Below are positions 24,426-33,643 of a DNA stretch of 64,000 bases, one piece after another (within the stretch, counting starts at the first letter, position 1; every line of letters begins with the position of its first letter). The translations under genes were made by a program, and so were the position numbers. Under the pieces are notes generated by a model that had not been told where the DNA came from, did not search any database, and saw only the letters and a program-made list of their open reading frames with translations. The stretch is from Berberis thunbergii (lineage: Eukaryota; Streptophyta; Magnoliopsida; Ranunculales; Berberidaceae), in assembly GCA_003290165.1 (NCBI GenBank), contig QNQO01000531.1, positions 669,228 through 733,227 of the forward strand, written 5' to 3'.

Positions 24426-24759
24426 ATCTCTAACCTTTCACTAGCATTATATCTCTTCACAACCCGAGAAGATGATGACCACCAGATCACACAACAATAC
24501 AAAATAAAGGGAACACGTTAAACGCTCAGGCTGTCACTATATCGCGGCTTTCAGCGGTGCCGGTGACATACAGGCAGTAGACTCACACCCCCTATGCCAG
24601 CAACAACAATGACAAACCCAGGATAGATTTGATGTCATTTCAAATATAGGAAATCGCCAAAATAATAGAAGCTCTCATACAACAAAACTCTTTATCTGTT
24701 AATAAAGAACGAGAGCAACACATACCCTCAATATCTGGAAGACAACAGAGAGCAAGCAC

Positions 24760-25285
24760 ATGAGAGTCAATCCCCTGCTAGTTCTCATTGGACAAGACGA
24801 GGCGGCGCAGCTAACGCGAAATCGACTTTCAGGGCAAACAAGCTTGCCCCACAAAACCCCTTCCACACAGGGGCACACGACCCAGACGTGCCATATCGCT
24901 TTTGTTCCACTGTTTGTAGTTCGTATCATGAACGAGGTTCTTCCAAAGAAGTTCACGCCCCCAAAGCTCGACTTTTATGATGGAACCACCGACCCGTTCG
25001 ATCACTTGCGCCATTATCAGCATGTAATGGCATTCAAAGAAGGATCCGAGTCAGTGATATGCAGAACTTTCCCTACTAGCCTAAAAAAGTTAGCACTAAT
25101 ATGGTTCCACAGCCTTCCGCCAAAGTCGATCGACTCACTCAAGACACTAGCGAAAGAATTTCTGACGTGTTTTGTCAAAAGTCAACGTTTTCAGAAAGGC
25201 CCACACTACATACTCTCTCTGAAGTAGAGATCCAACGAGTCACTAAGAAAATATGTCATGCGCTTCAACAACGAGTTGACACCTA
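24760..25285 (+). pseudogene. Gypsy gag fragment (Retrotrans_gag)
   Basis: Translation gives KFTPPKLDFYDGTTDPFDHL, then HYQHVMAFKEGSESVICRTF, LIWFHSLPPKSIDSLKTLA and EFLTCF. This is the conserved core of the retrotransposon gag family of Tat-lineage Gypsy elements. It continues in a shifted frame (LRKYVMRFNNELT-like, to ~25,285) and then stops. No zinc knuckle, protease or pol follows, so the element is truncated in gag. It lies ~360 bp after the 5' LTR at 24,397, as expected. Confidence 0.8.
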
Positions 25286-26126
25286 GCACCTTTTTAGAAC
25301 CTTACTTAAAGCTGACCATGGCTAACTCTACTTAGCAGTCATGCTTGGTCAACAGTCAAGGTAAAAAATGCATATTTTTCTTGGTTTCTATTCCCATGAA
25401 GAGTGGAGCAAAAAAGGCCTAAATTAAGGGTTCATATAACTTGGAAAGAAAATTAACTATGGACAATATTTGGCTATTAAACTGCCTTAACGCGCATTCG
25501 AGACAAAACAAATTATTTTTAAATGAAAAATGTGCATATCAAACAGACCTTTAGAGACATTTGACTCTCAGAGTGTGTTTGATTGAGTGAAATCTTATTC
25601 TATGAGAATCCATGAGGGTACAACTTATATCTAAGTTAATTTGAAGTTCACTCACCAATCCACCATTATATTTTGTGATCACTGGTGAGAATGAAAGTCC
25701 TATAAACATGAAAATTGAAAGTTCCATGAACAAGAAAATTACATATTTTGGAAAGAGCAAAGAGTGTGATTCTTATATTTATAAGACTTTTATTTTTACC
25801 AATAATCACAAATTTAATGATGGATGATGAGTGCTACATTAGTTTCGCTTTAAATGTGGTCATTTCATCGATGTCCATGAAAGATGACATTCAGTAAAAT
25901 AAGCTCCAACATTCAAAATCTAAATGAATTTACATTGGTGATGTGGTGTGTCCTCGTTGACTCATACTTTTTGACTTTTTCAAAAGTTATCAAATGGAAA
26001 GACCCTTCACCTGATAAAAATATGGCACTCAAAGCGGTGGTGAGATTGAATAAATTTTTTTATTGCAACATGAGAAAATCAAACTAGCAGTTCAGATCAT
26101 GTTAACATCAGTTTCAATATGAAACA
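25286..26126. other. Intergenic DNA, no gene recognised
   Basis: AT-rich and non-coding. The 67-codon ORF at 25,884-26,087 has no recognisable features. Confidence 0.5.
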
Positions 26127-26135
26127 TATAATGAA

Positions 26136-26332
26136 GAGAAATTCTAAGTGTCGAGGAAATGAGCGAGGGAAGTGAGGTGGTGGGGGTGAGAGCTGTCCAC
26201 CCCACTCAAAATGCGTGCATTGACTTTTTACACACACATCTCGAACAGGATGAACGACTCCCACCCCCGACACCTCACTCCCCTCGCCCATGTCCTCTTC
26301 CTCGCCCATCTCCTCGCTGTGTAGAATCACTC
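26136..26332. mobile_element. Foldback MITE copy 2, TSD TATAATGAA
   Basis: A 197-bp palindromic element with identical flanking 9-mers TATAATGAA (26,127-26,135 and 26,333-26,341). It starts GAGAAATTCTAAGTGTCGAG and ends CTGTGTAGAATCACTC. The arms have diverged more than in copies 1 and 3, which suggests an older insertion. Non-coding; short ORFs inside are palindrome shadows. Confidence 0.85.
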
Positions 26333-26341
26333 TATAATGAA

Positions 26342-27298
26342 TGAGCCATATTTAGGAAGGTCTCGTAGTCAAATTATATGGATATAAATTATTATTCTAT
26401 GTTTATCGTATGTTAAATTATTGAGGTTTTATTGTTGATAATGAATGTTAGTTTTTGTAGGATTTTCCTAGGCCCACCTAAATATCCCAAAAGGTTTTGG
26501 GCACATTTTTCGATTTCGATGCTAAGTGCGAAAGGGGCTTGCTTGAAAGAAAATTTTGGACCACATCGAGATATACGTGTAGATTAAAAACTAAGTCCAA
26601 AAGATATACATTTAGAATTAGCGAAAAGAATATTTCAGCTCCATCTCATCCAGAAGCACCCATGGCCCAGAAAGCACTAGAGAAGGTAGGCTAGAATTTT
26701 TGCAAAGGCTGGACAATGACATTGTACTTGTATTTCTAACAACAAAGATACTCTATACTTACTTTAACATGAATTGTGTGCAGGTGCAGCTTACCAACTC
26801 CGATCCTGACAATTCAAATAGCTAAATTTGATCCTAACCATCAATTGTATATAACTGAATGGGTTGTCAATACAATACTCTAATTTTCGTCCATAGAATG
26901 CAAATGACTCTTTTAGGGATAATGATTTTTTTTTTTTTTAGTTTATCTTTTGAGGTGGATTGTTTGACATCCTTAGTCTACGGCTTACAATATGATATTC
27001 ATTGAGTGGGCGGTATTTTTATTTTGGTTTGGAATTCCCATTTATAGATAATTTTTGACCTGTAAATTATTAAAGACCACCCAATATGGATGGTATTAAC
27101 GGAACGTTCGGGGATCTAATAAATATCCCATTTGTTTAAAAAAATAAAAATAAAACTTAGACCTTGTTGCTCCAAAAACTAGTATTTGTTGTGAAAAATA
27201 TACACTTATACAGAGTAAGTATATAATGATAGTCTGATATGTTGGTGCTTGTAATGGGGTTTCGAAAATAAAAATAGAAAAAAGGTTATCTAAAGGTT

Positions 27299-27343
<45 letters not shown>

Positions 27344-27497
27344 AATTTGCAATCACAAGCCTTAATTATTAGTACTTCAAAGCAGCAAAAACAACAATAT
27401 GTAGTACCTTCAAAGTAAGGATCATATACAAGAGCAAACTTTCTCTTTGTACAAAGCCATAAGTGGAAGAGACATATAGAAGCTATCAGAGCTATCT
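26342..27497. other. Intergenic DNA with an (AT)n microsatellite
   Basis: Contains a 65-codon ORF (26,497-26,694) of no known family and a dinucleotide TA/AT tract at about 27,302-27,341. The last ~100 bp are probably the 3' UTR of the gene at 27,498. Confidence 0.5.
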
Positions 27498-27740
27498 CTA
27501 GGAAGTCTCAACTGATTTGGGAGAGATGGAAGTGTTGGCACCATCGGAGGTAGGCCTAGGCATGGAGTTGGACCTCCTCATCCAAGTAGAAGTGTTGGAA
27601 CGATGAAATCGACAACGAAATGATCCACTATGAGTTGTGGGAGAACAGAGACACTGGCCCTGACCTTTGGGTGTAGTTGCTGATTCTCCTTTAGCAGATT
27701 TGGGTGAAGTTGCCACACTGAGCTTAGCAGGGGAAGCCAT
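27498..27740 (-). CDS. Small CxCSPTxHxGSFRCRxH-motif protein, 80 aa
   Basis: A single-exon ORF of 80 residues. A serine/lysine-rich N-terminus (SPKSAKGESATTPKG) precedes CLCSPTTHSGSFRCRFHR (about residues 31-48), then a basic, serine-rich tail with WMRRSNSMPRP. It belongs to the same plant family as the protein at 3,682-3,987, with the Cys-Cys-His-Cys-His pattern conserved. It has no signal peptide or membrane segment. The ATG is the first in the leader, about 75 bp downstream of a TATA-like box, and the ORF stops before a TE-free 3' region. Function is unknown to me. I think the gene is real. Confidence 0.78.
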   Translation of the reverse strand: MASPAKLSVATSPKSAKGESATTPKGQGQCLCSPTTHSGSFRCRFHRSNTSTWMRRSNSMPRPTSDGANTSISPKSVETS

Positions 27741-27812
27741 GGAGGATGGATAGGATTACTTCTCTAAGTTGTGTTGTGGCTAAGTATGAAATAGAGAAAT
27801 AAGAAACATCAA

Positions 27813-27820
27813 TTTATAAT
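27813..27820 (-). promoter_or_regulatory. TATA-like box of the gene at 27,498-27,740
   Basis: The minus strand reads TTATTATAAATTG here, about 75 bp upstream of the ATG at 27,740. That spacing fits a short leader with transcription starting near 27,785. Confidence 0.45.
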
Positions 27821-27992
27821 AAGACGTTGAGGAGTGGTACTCAGTCTCTATCCGTAGTTAAAATTTGCAAGTCACCCCAAACAGAATTATCTCTAACTTG
27901 TGTTGTTTGATTTTCCTGTCCTGTATTTTTATTTGAGGGGATATCCTGCAGATCATGTAGTTGTGAGTTAGACTGATCACCTCAACATTAAC

Positions 27993-28701
27993 CAGTGTTC
28001 TAAAAATTGCTAGGCGTTGGGCGGGCGGCGAGCAGGTGCCTAGCGCCCAGGGGCCTAGGCGGGTGTCTAGGCGGTCTTAGATTTTGTATTATAACTTTAA
28101 TAATTTACAAAAGTTAAGCATAATACCTTATCAATTACATCCAATTTAATGTCAATATATATATGCAAAATTTAAAAACATGAAAAATTAACAATCGTGA
28201 ACAAAATTTATTAAAACTCAAATGACTGAAGTTGGTCATGATGGGTACTTTATATAAATTTGAATTTGTGTACTCTTTTATTTTTTTTCAAATTACATGA
28301 ATAACCTCAGTTATGTTTGATAAAATCTACATTAGTAAAATTGGTACCGGCAGATCCTTTGAGAATTCCATTAAGTAATCATCCTTCGCTACATTTAGAC
28401 ATATCATCATTATCATCATCAAAGCCCATTCTCGAGATTTTCTAAAAAAAAATTAAATAGTTTATTTCTAAAAAATAGGAAAATAAAATAAAATAAGAAC
28501 ACAATCAACCTTATTAAAAAATAAAAAAATAAAAAAAATAAAAAATCTCCCAGACCGCCTAGACCCCGCCCAGACCCGCCTAGACCCGCCTAGACCCGCC
28601 TAGACCCGCCCAGACTGCCCAAAACCGCCCAGACATTAATCTGGGCGGTTTTCCACCTTCTAGCGCCTAGGCGGCCGCCTAGACCGATTTTTAGAACACT
28701 G
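27993..28701. mobile_element. Non-autonomous hAT, TSD ACATTAAC
   Basis: Identical 8-mers ACATTAAC flank the element (27,985-27,992 and 28,702-28,709). The termini are inverted CAGTGTTCTAAAAATyG followed by CTAGGCG words. Inside the right end is a run of decamer-like GCCTAGACCC units (28,555-28,620). No transposase. A stretch near 28,395-28,430 (ATCATCATCAAAGCCCATT) matches the 3' tail of the RTE-type LINE fragment at 40,166. Confidence 0.88.
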
Positions 28702-29081
28702 ACATTAACAAAAGAAAAGAAGTTGGCAAGTTGCATTTATAAATCGGCCTACGTGCTATATGTCACTCCCAAAGTGATGGAGTATAGGAAAACAAATTTT
28801 CATATGAGGTGAAAGCGACATGGATGCTAAATAAGTGATGTAGTTTTCGGGGCATTGATAAATAAATATGGATGAACGAAAAATTTAAAAATAAAACTAA
28901 AATGTTGGCATCATGGGCGGACCTACTAAGGGGCCAGGGGGGCAGCTGCCCCCCCCCCCCCCCCCCCCCCCTCAACTTTTAAAATATTTTTAGTATATAT
29001 ATTTTAGTCTTAAAAAATCGATTATATAATGTAGAATACAATATGTTAATTGTTTATGAAAATATTTCAACATGTTTTTGT

Positions 29082-29134
29082 TGGTGTAGTGGTTGTAGGT
29101 TTATCACTTTTAGTAAAAGACCTGAGTTCGATAC
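29082..29134 (+). other. tRNA-like A/B-box pair inside the outer hAT
   Basis: TGGTGTAGTGGTTGTAGG resembles a Pol III A box and GAGTTCGATAC, ~40 nt later, a B box, as in tRNA-derived SINEs. No full cloverleaf can be drawn and no poly(A) or TSD surrounds it, so it is either an embedded SINE fragment or part of the hAT subterminal sequence. Confidence 0.35.
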
Positions 29135-29380
29135 TCTTCGAGTGCATTTTTTATTTTATTTTCAATGCAATTTTATTAGTAATTGCAAACATTAAAAAAT
29201 GAATTGTTTTTCACAAGTGATATTAAACCCCTAACAAAAAAATATCTAAAATAATAACGATAGCATTCAATGAAAATATTTACTATTAGCCAACTCGTAT
29301 AAAATTTGAGCCTCATATAAACAATTTTTTCTTTGAAATTGTATTATGATCATATTAGATTCACAAATTTCAATTTTTTT

Positions 29381-31395
29381 GGGGTGTATTGTATATGGAT
29401 TCTTATGGAATTGATAAATAATTTGAAAAGTCCACGGACTCTTTAAATTGTCTACAGAATCTTTAAATTGTCCACGGACTTCTGCTGATTCTTAAATCCA
29501 TAAACTTTTGCTACAGACTTTCTAGAGATTTATAAAAATTCACGAATTTTGTATGAACGACTTTTATAGGTTTCTAATTATTTGCAAGATAAAAAATAAG
29601 TTGGTAATGATATATCCTCTAACAAACCAAATATATTAGACATTAAATAACATGACATGTATCTAACAAAAAAAGAGATAACCAAGCAGGTAATGACATG
29701 AAATCGCAATCCAACATTCAACAAAATCAAATCATTGAACACAACCAAATTAAAAATCATCACTTGCAAAATGACATAAACATCCAGTATTTAGCCTTGA
29801 CACAACCAAATTATTGCTTTGATGGATTTTGTTTATTGTAGATGAAAGGGAACATCTACAGATTGAAAATGGGTTATGGGTTGATTCATCTTCGTCTCCC
29901 TTGACTCTCCTGAATCTCTTGTACAATAACACAAAGAGGAAGCACATAGACAAGAGGGAACAGGAAAGGAACACAAGGGGTAACATGGGTTCAATGATAG
30001 ATGATGGAGATTGTAAGAAAGTCATGAAAATCGTTCATTTACAAAGAAGAAGAAGAAGAAGATGTGATAAAAGAGAGAGCTTTTGGTGGAGTGTTGTGTA
30101 TTTTGTATAAACGTAAAGGCAGGTCAGTCATTAGGGGTGGGCACGGTCCGGATCGGTTCCAAATTTGAAAGAACCTAACTCGAACCGTTTATATTTTAAC
30201 GGATCCGGTCCGGTCCGGATCCCTTCATTTTGATAATAGGAACCGAACCTAACTCGAACCGTTTAGAACGGTTCGGTTCCAAGGTTCCAAACGGTTCCAA
30301 ACTTCCAGAAATCGATCATATTCATACAATAAACAGAAAATCGATCATATTCCAGAAATCGATCATATTCATACAATAAGAGATCCAAGAACAGAAAAAT
30401 TTGCATTCAAAAAAAAAAAACAGAAAAATAAATTTGGTTCGATCCATCATATTCATACAAAATCGATCAACATCCAGAAATCATCCATCAACAGAATCAT
30501 CGATCAACATCATCCAAAATCATCGATCCAGAAATCATCGATCAACATCATCCAAAAATCATCGATCCATCATCTAGATCTCTTCTGTTGCTTCTTCTGC
30601 TTCTTCTCGCTGATCTCTTCTGCTTCTTCTCGCTGATCTGCTTCTTCTGCTGATCTGCTTCTTCTGCGAGTGTTGATCTCGCTGATCTCTTCTGCTTCTT
30701 CTGTTGATCTCTGATCTCTTCTGCTTCTTCTCGCTGATCTCTGCTGCTTCTTCGACAGATAAAGGAGTGGAGAGGAGAGGGAAATCTCCTTCTCGAGACA
30801 AAGACAGAGAGAGGAGAGGGAGATCTCCTTCCCCTTCTCGAGACAGAGACAAAGACAGAGAGAGGAGAGGGAGATCTCCCAGCGTCTCTTCCTTTTCTTC
30901 TGCTCCTCCTCTTCTTCGGCTCCCAGCGTCTCGCTGCTGCTTCTTCTCCTCGAGACAGAGACAAAGATAGAGAGGAGAGGGAGATCTCCAATCGCTACTG
31001 CTTCTTTTCCTCTTCTCTGTTGCTTCTTCTTACAGAGAGAGAGAGAGGGGTTTTGTTTTGGTTTATATCGAGACAGAGAGACAGAGAAGAGTCTCCTTCA
31101 TGTCTCCTCCTCTTCCTTTTCTTCTACTACTTTGAAACGAGACAGAGATTCAGAGAGAGAGAGAGAGAGGGGTTTTGGATTGATTTTAGTAAATGCAATT
31201 TGAAACGGGTCCAACCCGGACCGTTTCTTTTTTTAAAAATAGAAACCGGGACCGGATCGTTTTATAACGGATCCGAACCGATCCGAACCGTATCTAAAAA
31301 CACAAAATTAAAATCTGGACCGTTTGGAGCAAAACGGTCCGGTTCGGTTTGAACCCGCGGATCCTCGACCCGTTTGCCCACCCCTATCAGTCATC

Positions 31396-31434
<39 letters not shown>

Positions 31435-31853
31435 TTTATGCAAAGATAGAAAAAGAATCGAGAAAACAAGATGATGTGAACCAACCTCTTCGCGGCTGGC
31501 ACACGGCAGAACTTTGGGATACTTTTTTTCACGTTGAAATCTTTGATATGGAGGCTGACAAACTATTGAACTTTGTTATTTATACCTAACACTGCAAAGT
31601 CCATGAGTATCCATGATTTTCCAAATCCATAAATATGAATGATATTTTAAATACCGTAAAACTTTTGTGGACTTTCTGAAATCCACATTGAATACCTCTA
31701 AGACTTTGTGGATTTCAGAAAGACTTTTTAAAATCCTGATTGAATACCCCTAGACTTTTGTGGACTTTTTAAAATCCAAATTGAATACACTTGGATTTTT
31801 AGAATCCATGGAATTTATTGAATTGCCCACAAAATCCAGATACAATACACCCC
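29381..31853. mobile_element. Middle TIR element of the nest
   Basis: The left end GGGGTGTATTGTATATGGAT (29,381) is mirrored on the right by minus-strand GGGGTGTATTGTATCTGGAT (31,853). Subterminal words such as GTCCACGGACT and AAATCC recur. The termini resemble the Pack-type element at 55,901-60,302 (GGGGGTATTCAATCATGG). No matching target duplication is evident. The part at 29,750-30,110 contains a minus-strand 91-codon ORF with a hydrophobic segment (MLPLVFLSCSLLSMCFLFVL) preceded by a CT-rich leader. It may be a captured gene 5' end, but I cannot identify it. Confidence 0.6.
30132..31386. mobile_element. Inner hAT element, TSD TCAGTCAT
   Basis: Identical 8-mers TCAGTCAT lie at 30,124-30,131 and 31,387-31,394. 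Both ends are the 12-bp inverted repeat TAGGGGTGGGCA. Subterminal DNA is made of short palindromic words around GATCCGGACC and GAACCGTTT. The interior (30,570-31,160) is CTTCT/AGAG-rich and gives spurious Arg/Ser-rich ORFs. Non-autonomous. The exact TSD and TIR suggest it is the youngest of the three nested elements. Confidence 0.9.
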
Positions 31854-32345
31854 CCTCAGCTTCACCTAAAACTTATCCTAATTATTTTGTAATTCTCAAT
31901 TCTAGACAACCAGACTTTATAGCCACTTTTTGGTCAGGTTTTAAGTTTTCTACATTTTTATCCCTTCTATAGATAATGTTTGTGGTTGTATTTTAAAGAG
32001 AATGAGTAAAGGTGTAAAAATGTTCTAGCATGACCAAAAAATGGCTTTAAAGTCTGGCTGCCTAGACAAACTCTTTTGTGATATTAATTATATATTCTAG
32101 TTATTATGCTTGTTTGCTCTTTGCTAAGGTTATCAATAGTGACCTTATTTTGGCTTAAAATTGACTACACTTGGATCCAATTTGATATATGCATTGTATT
32201 TTTTATAGTTGAATTTTTTTTATTAGTTACTAGTTTCGGTAAAAAAAAATTGATTTTACCATTGATAACTACTATTATCAATTAATAAGTATTTTCCATT
32301 TCGCCCCCCCTCAACTAAAATCCTGGGTCCGCCCCTGGTTGGCAT

Positions 32346-32556
32346 GAAAAATTGCGCCTCGCAAAGAGTCTACGGGAAGTGTGGGATCACCATCTCCGCG
32401 GAGGGGTCCACTGCTGATCCAGTTGTGTGTTAAATCAGAATCTGATAAACAGAAGTTGGAAATGAAACCTTGAAAGGCGATCCAAACCGATAAACGAGAA
32501 TGATGAGAAAACGACGAAGGCATCATTAACGATTGAGATGTCATGATGGGCAGCAA
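32346..32556 (-). CDS. Possible host gene 5' exon next to the hAT insertion
   Basis: The minus strand encodes MMPSSFSHHSRLSVWIAFQG, FISNFCLSDSDLTHNW, ISSGPLRGDGDPTLPVDSL and RGAIFHAN before running into the outer hAT at 32,337. The composition and lack of stops look protein-like, but I do not recognise a family. Across the hAT the frame does not continue convincingly. A CACGTG box lies about 100 bp upstream (near 32,656). It may be a host gene broken by the hAT, or a chance ORF. Confidence 0.35.
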
Positions 32557-32859
32557 TAATGGAGGGTAAATGGGATCAGAATCTGACGCGTGTAGAACAA
32601 AATAACTTTTCTACTTCTTCTAAAACCTCATCTCTTCATGCAGGTAGAGCCACTCACGTGTTATGGGTTTATTGGATTTCTCTCAAAAGACAACCAGTGA
32701 TTCATGCCCATATGACTACAACATGCTAACTAGCAAACACTCCTTTCATATGTAGGCAAATTTTGAGTGTACACAAATATCAACATTTGATACTAGCTGC
32801 ATAAACTTACACCCCAAATTAAGAAGCCGTACATTTTTAGTTTTTACCAAGTTGGGGCG

Positions 32860-33046
32860 CGTCAAGAGTAATTAGCAATGAAATTAACATATTAGTTAGT
32901 TGTAAGCACAGCTGTAAACATATGCTAGTCTGTTAGTTTGTTTTGACTACTAGTAATACATTGAGTCTGCTATATAAGTCATGTATCTTGCACATTTCAA
33001 CAAGATTCGATACAATTTTTCTCATAACTTGTTGTAGAAGCTAACA
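32860..33046 (+). repeat. 5' LTR of Copia element 2
   Basis: 187 bp, beginning CGTCAAGAGTAATTAGC (TG changed to CG) and ending GTAGAAGCTAACA. Compared with the 3' LTR it lacks a ~17-bp piece after AACATAT and has several substitutions. Confidence 0.85.
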
Positions 33047-33058
33047 TGGTATCAGAGC
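33047..33058 (+). other. tRNA-Met primer-binding site
   Basis: TGGTATCAGAGC directly follows the LTR end. It is complementary to the 3' end of plant initiator methionine tRNA, the usual Copia primer. Confidence 0.9.
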
Positions 33059-33113
33059 ATCTTAGCCTTTCTCTACTTCATCTTCTTCTTTTCAATACTT
33101 CGTAGTAGCTCTA

Positions 33114-33643
33114 ATGGCAGATTCAACATCTTCTAATGCTACACCACTTACTAACTCTGCCTTAACAGAGTCAAGACCTGTAATGTTCACACATGCATTT
33201 TCTGTAAAGTTGAATGAACAAAATTACTTGTTGTGAAAACAACAAGTATTGGCAACGATTAGAGGACACAAGCTTCAAAAGTTCATTGAGAAAGACTCTG
33301 CTCCAGCACAATTTCTCTCTAGTGAAGATCAAGCCAGAAATAATGTAAATCCAGATTTTGTCACCTGGGAACAACAAGATCAATTGTTGTTTTCTTGGCT
33401 GCTTTCCTCCATGACAAAATCACTACTTACAAGGGTAGTAGGATGTCTAACATCAGCACAAATTTGACACATTCATGAGATCTTTTTCAATTCAGAAACA
33501 GTTGCCAAGATCTCCCAGTTTAGGAATCAACTACAAAACTTCAAGAAAGGAGACTTGACTATCAATGAATACCTCTTGAAACTCAAGTTCATCACTGATC
33601 AATTGGCATCCGTAGGACATCAACTGTCTTCAAGAGATCATAT
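33114..33643 (+). pseudogene. Copia 2 gag, 5' part
   Basis: Starts MADSTSSNATPLTNSALTES and continues with KLNEQNYLL, a stop replacing the expected Trp, then KQQVLATIRGHKLQKFI and LLFSWLLSSMTKSLLTRVVG. After another stop comes FRNQLQNFKKGDLTINEYLL (a UBN2/gag-polypeptide type block). It breaks at SSRDHI, where the inverted insert begins. Confidence 0.85.

Larger units (their letters stand above)
28912..32337. mobile_element. Outer hAT element of a triple nest, TSD GTTGGCAT
   Basis: Identical 8-mers GTTGGCAT lie at 28,904-28,911 and 32,338-32,345. The ends are inverted: CATGGGCGGACCTACTA on the left and, on the minus strand, CAGGGGCGGACCCAGGAT on the right. The left end continues into a C run (28,949-28,970) and CTCAACTTTT; the right end mirrors this with CCCCCCCTCAACTAAAAT. 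No transposase was found. The element contains a second TIR element (29,381-31,853) and that one contains a third (30,132-31,386). Confidence 0.85.

Noticed and set aside
28949..28972. Long C run, and the G run near 5,557
   Set aside because: Homopolymers prone to assembly or sequencing error; no regulatory meaning inferred.
30548..30991. 147-codon Arg/Ser/Glu-rich minus-strand ORF
   Set aside because: Translation of the simple CTTCT/AGAG-rich interior of the inner hAT; a low-complexity artefact.
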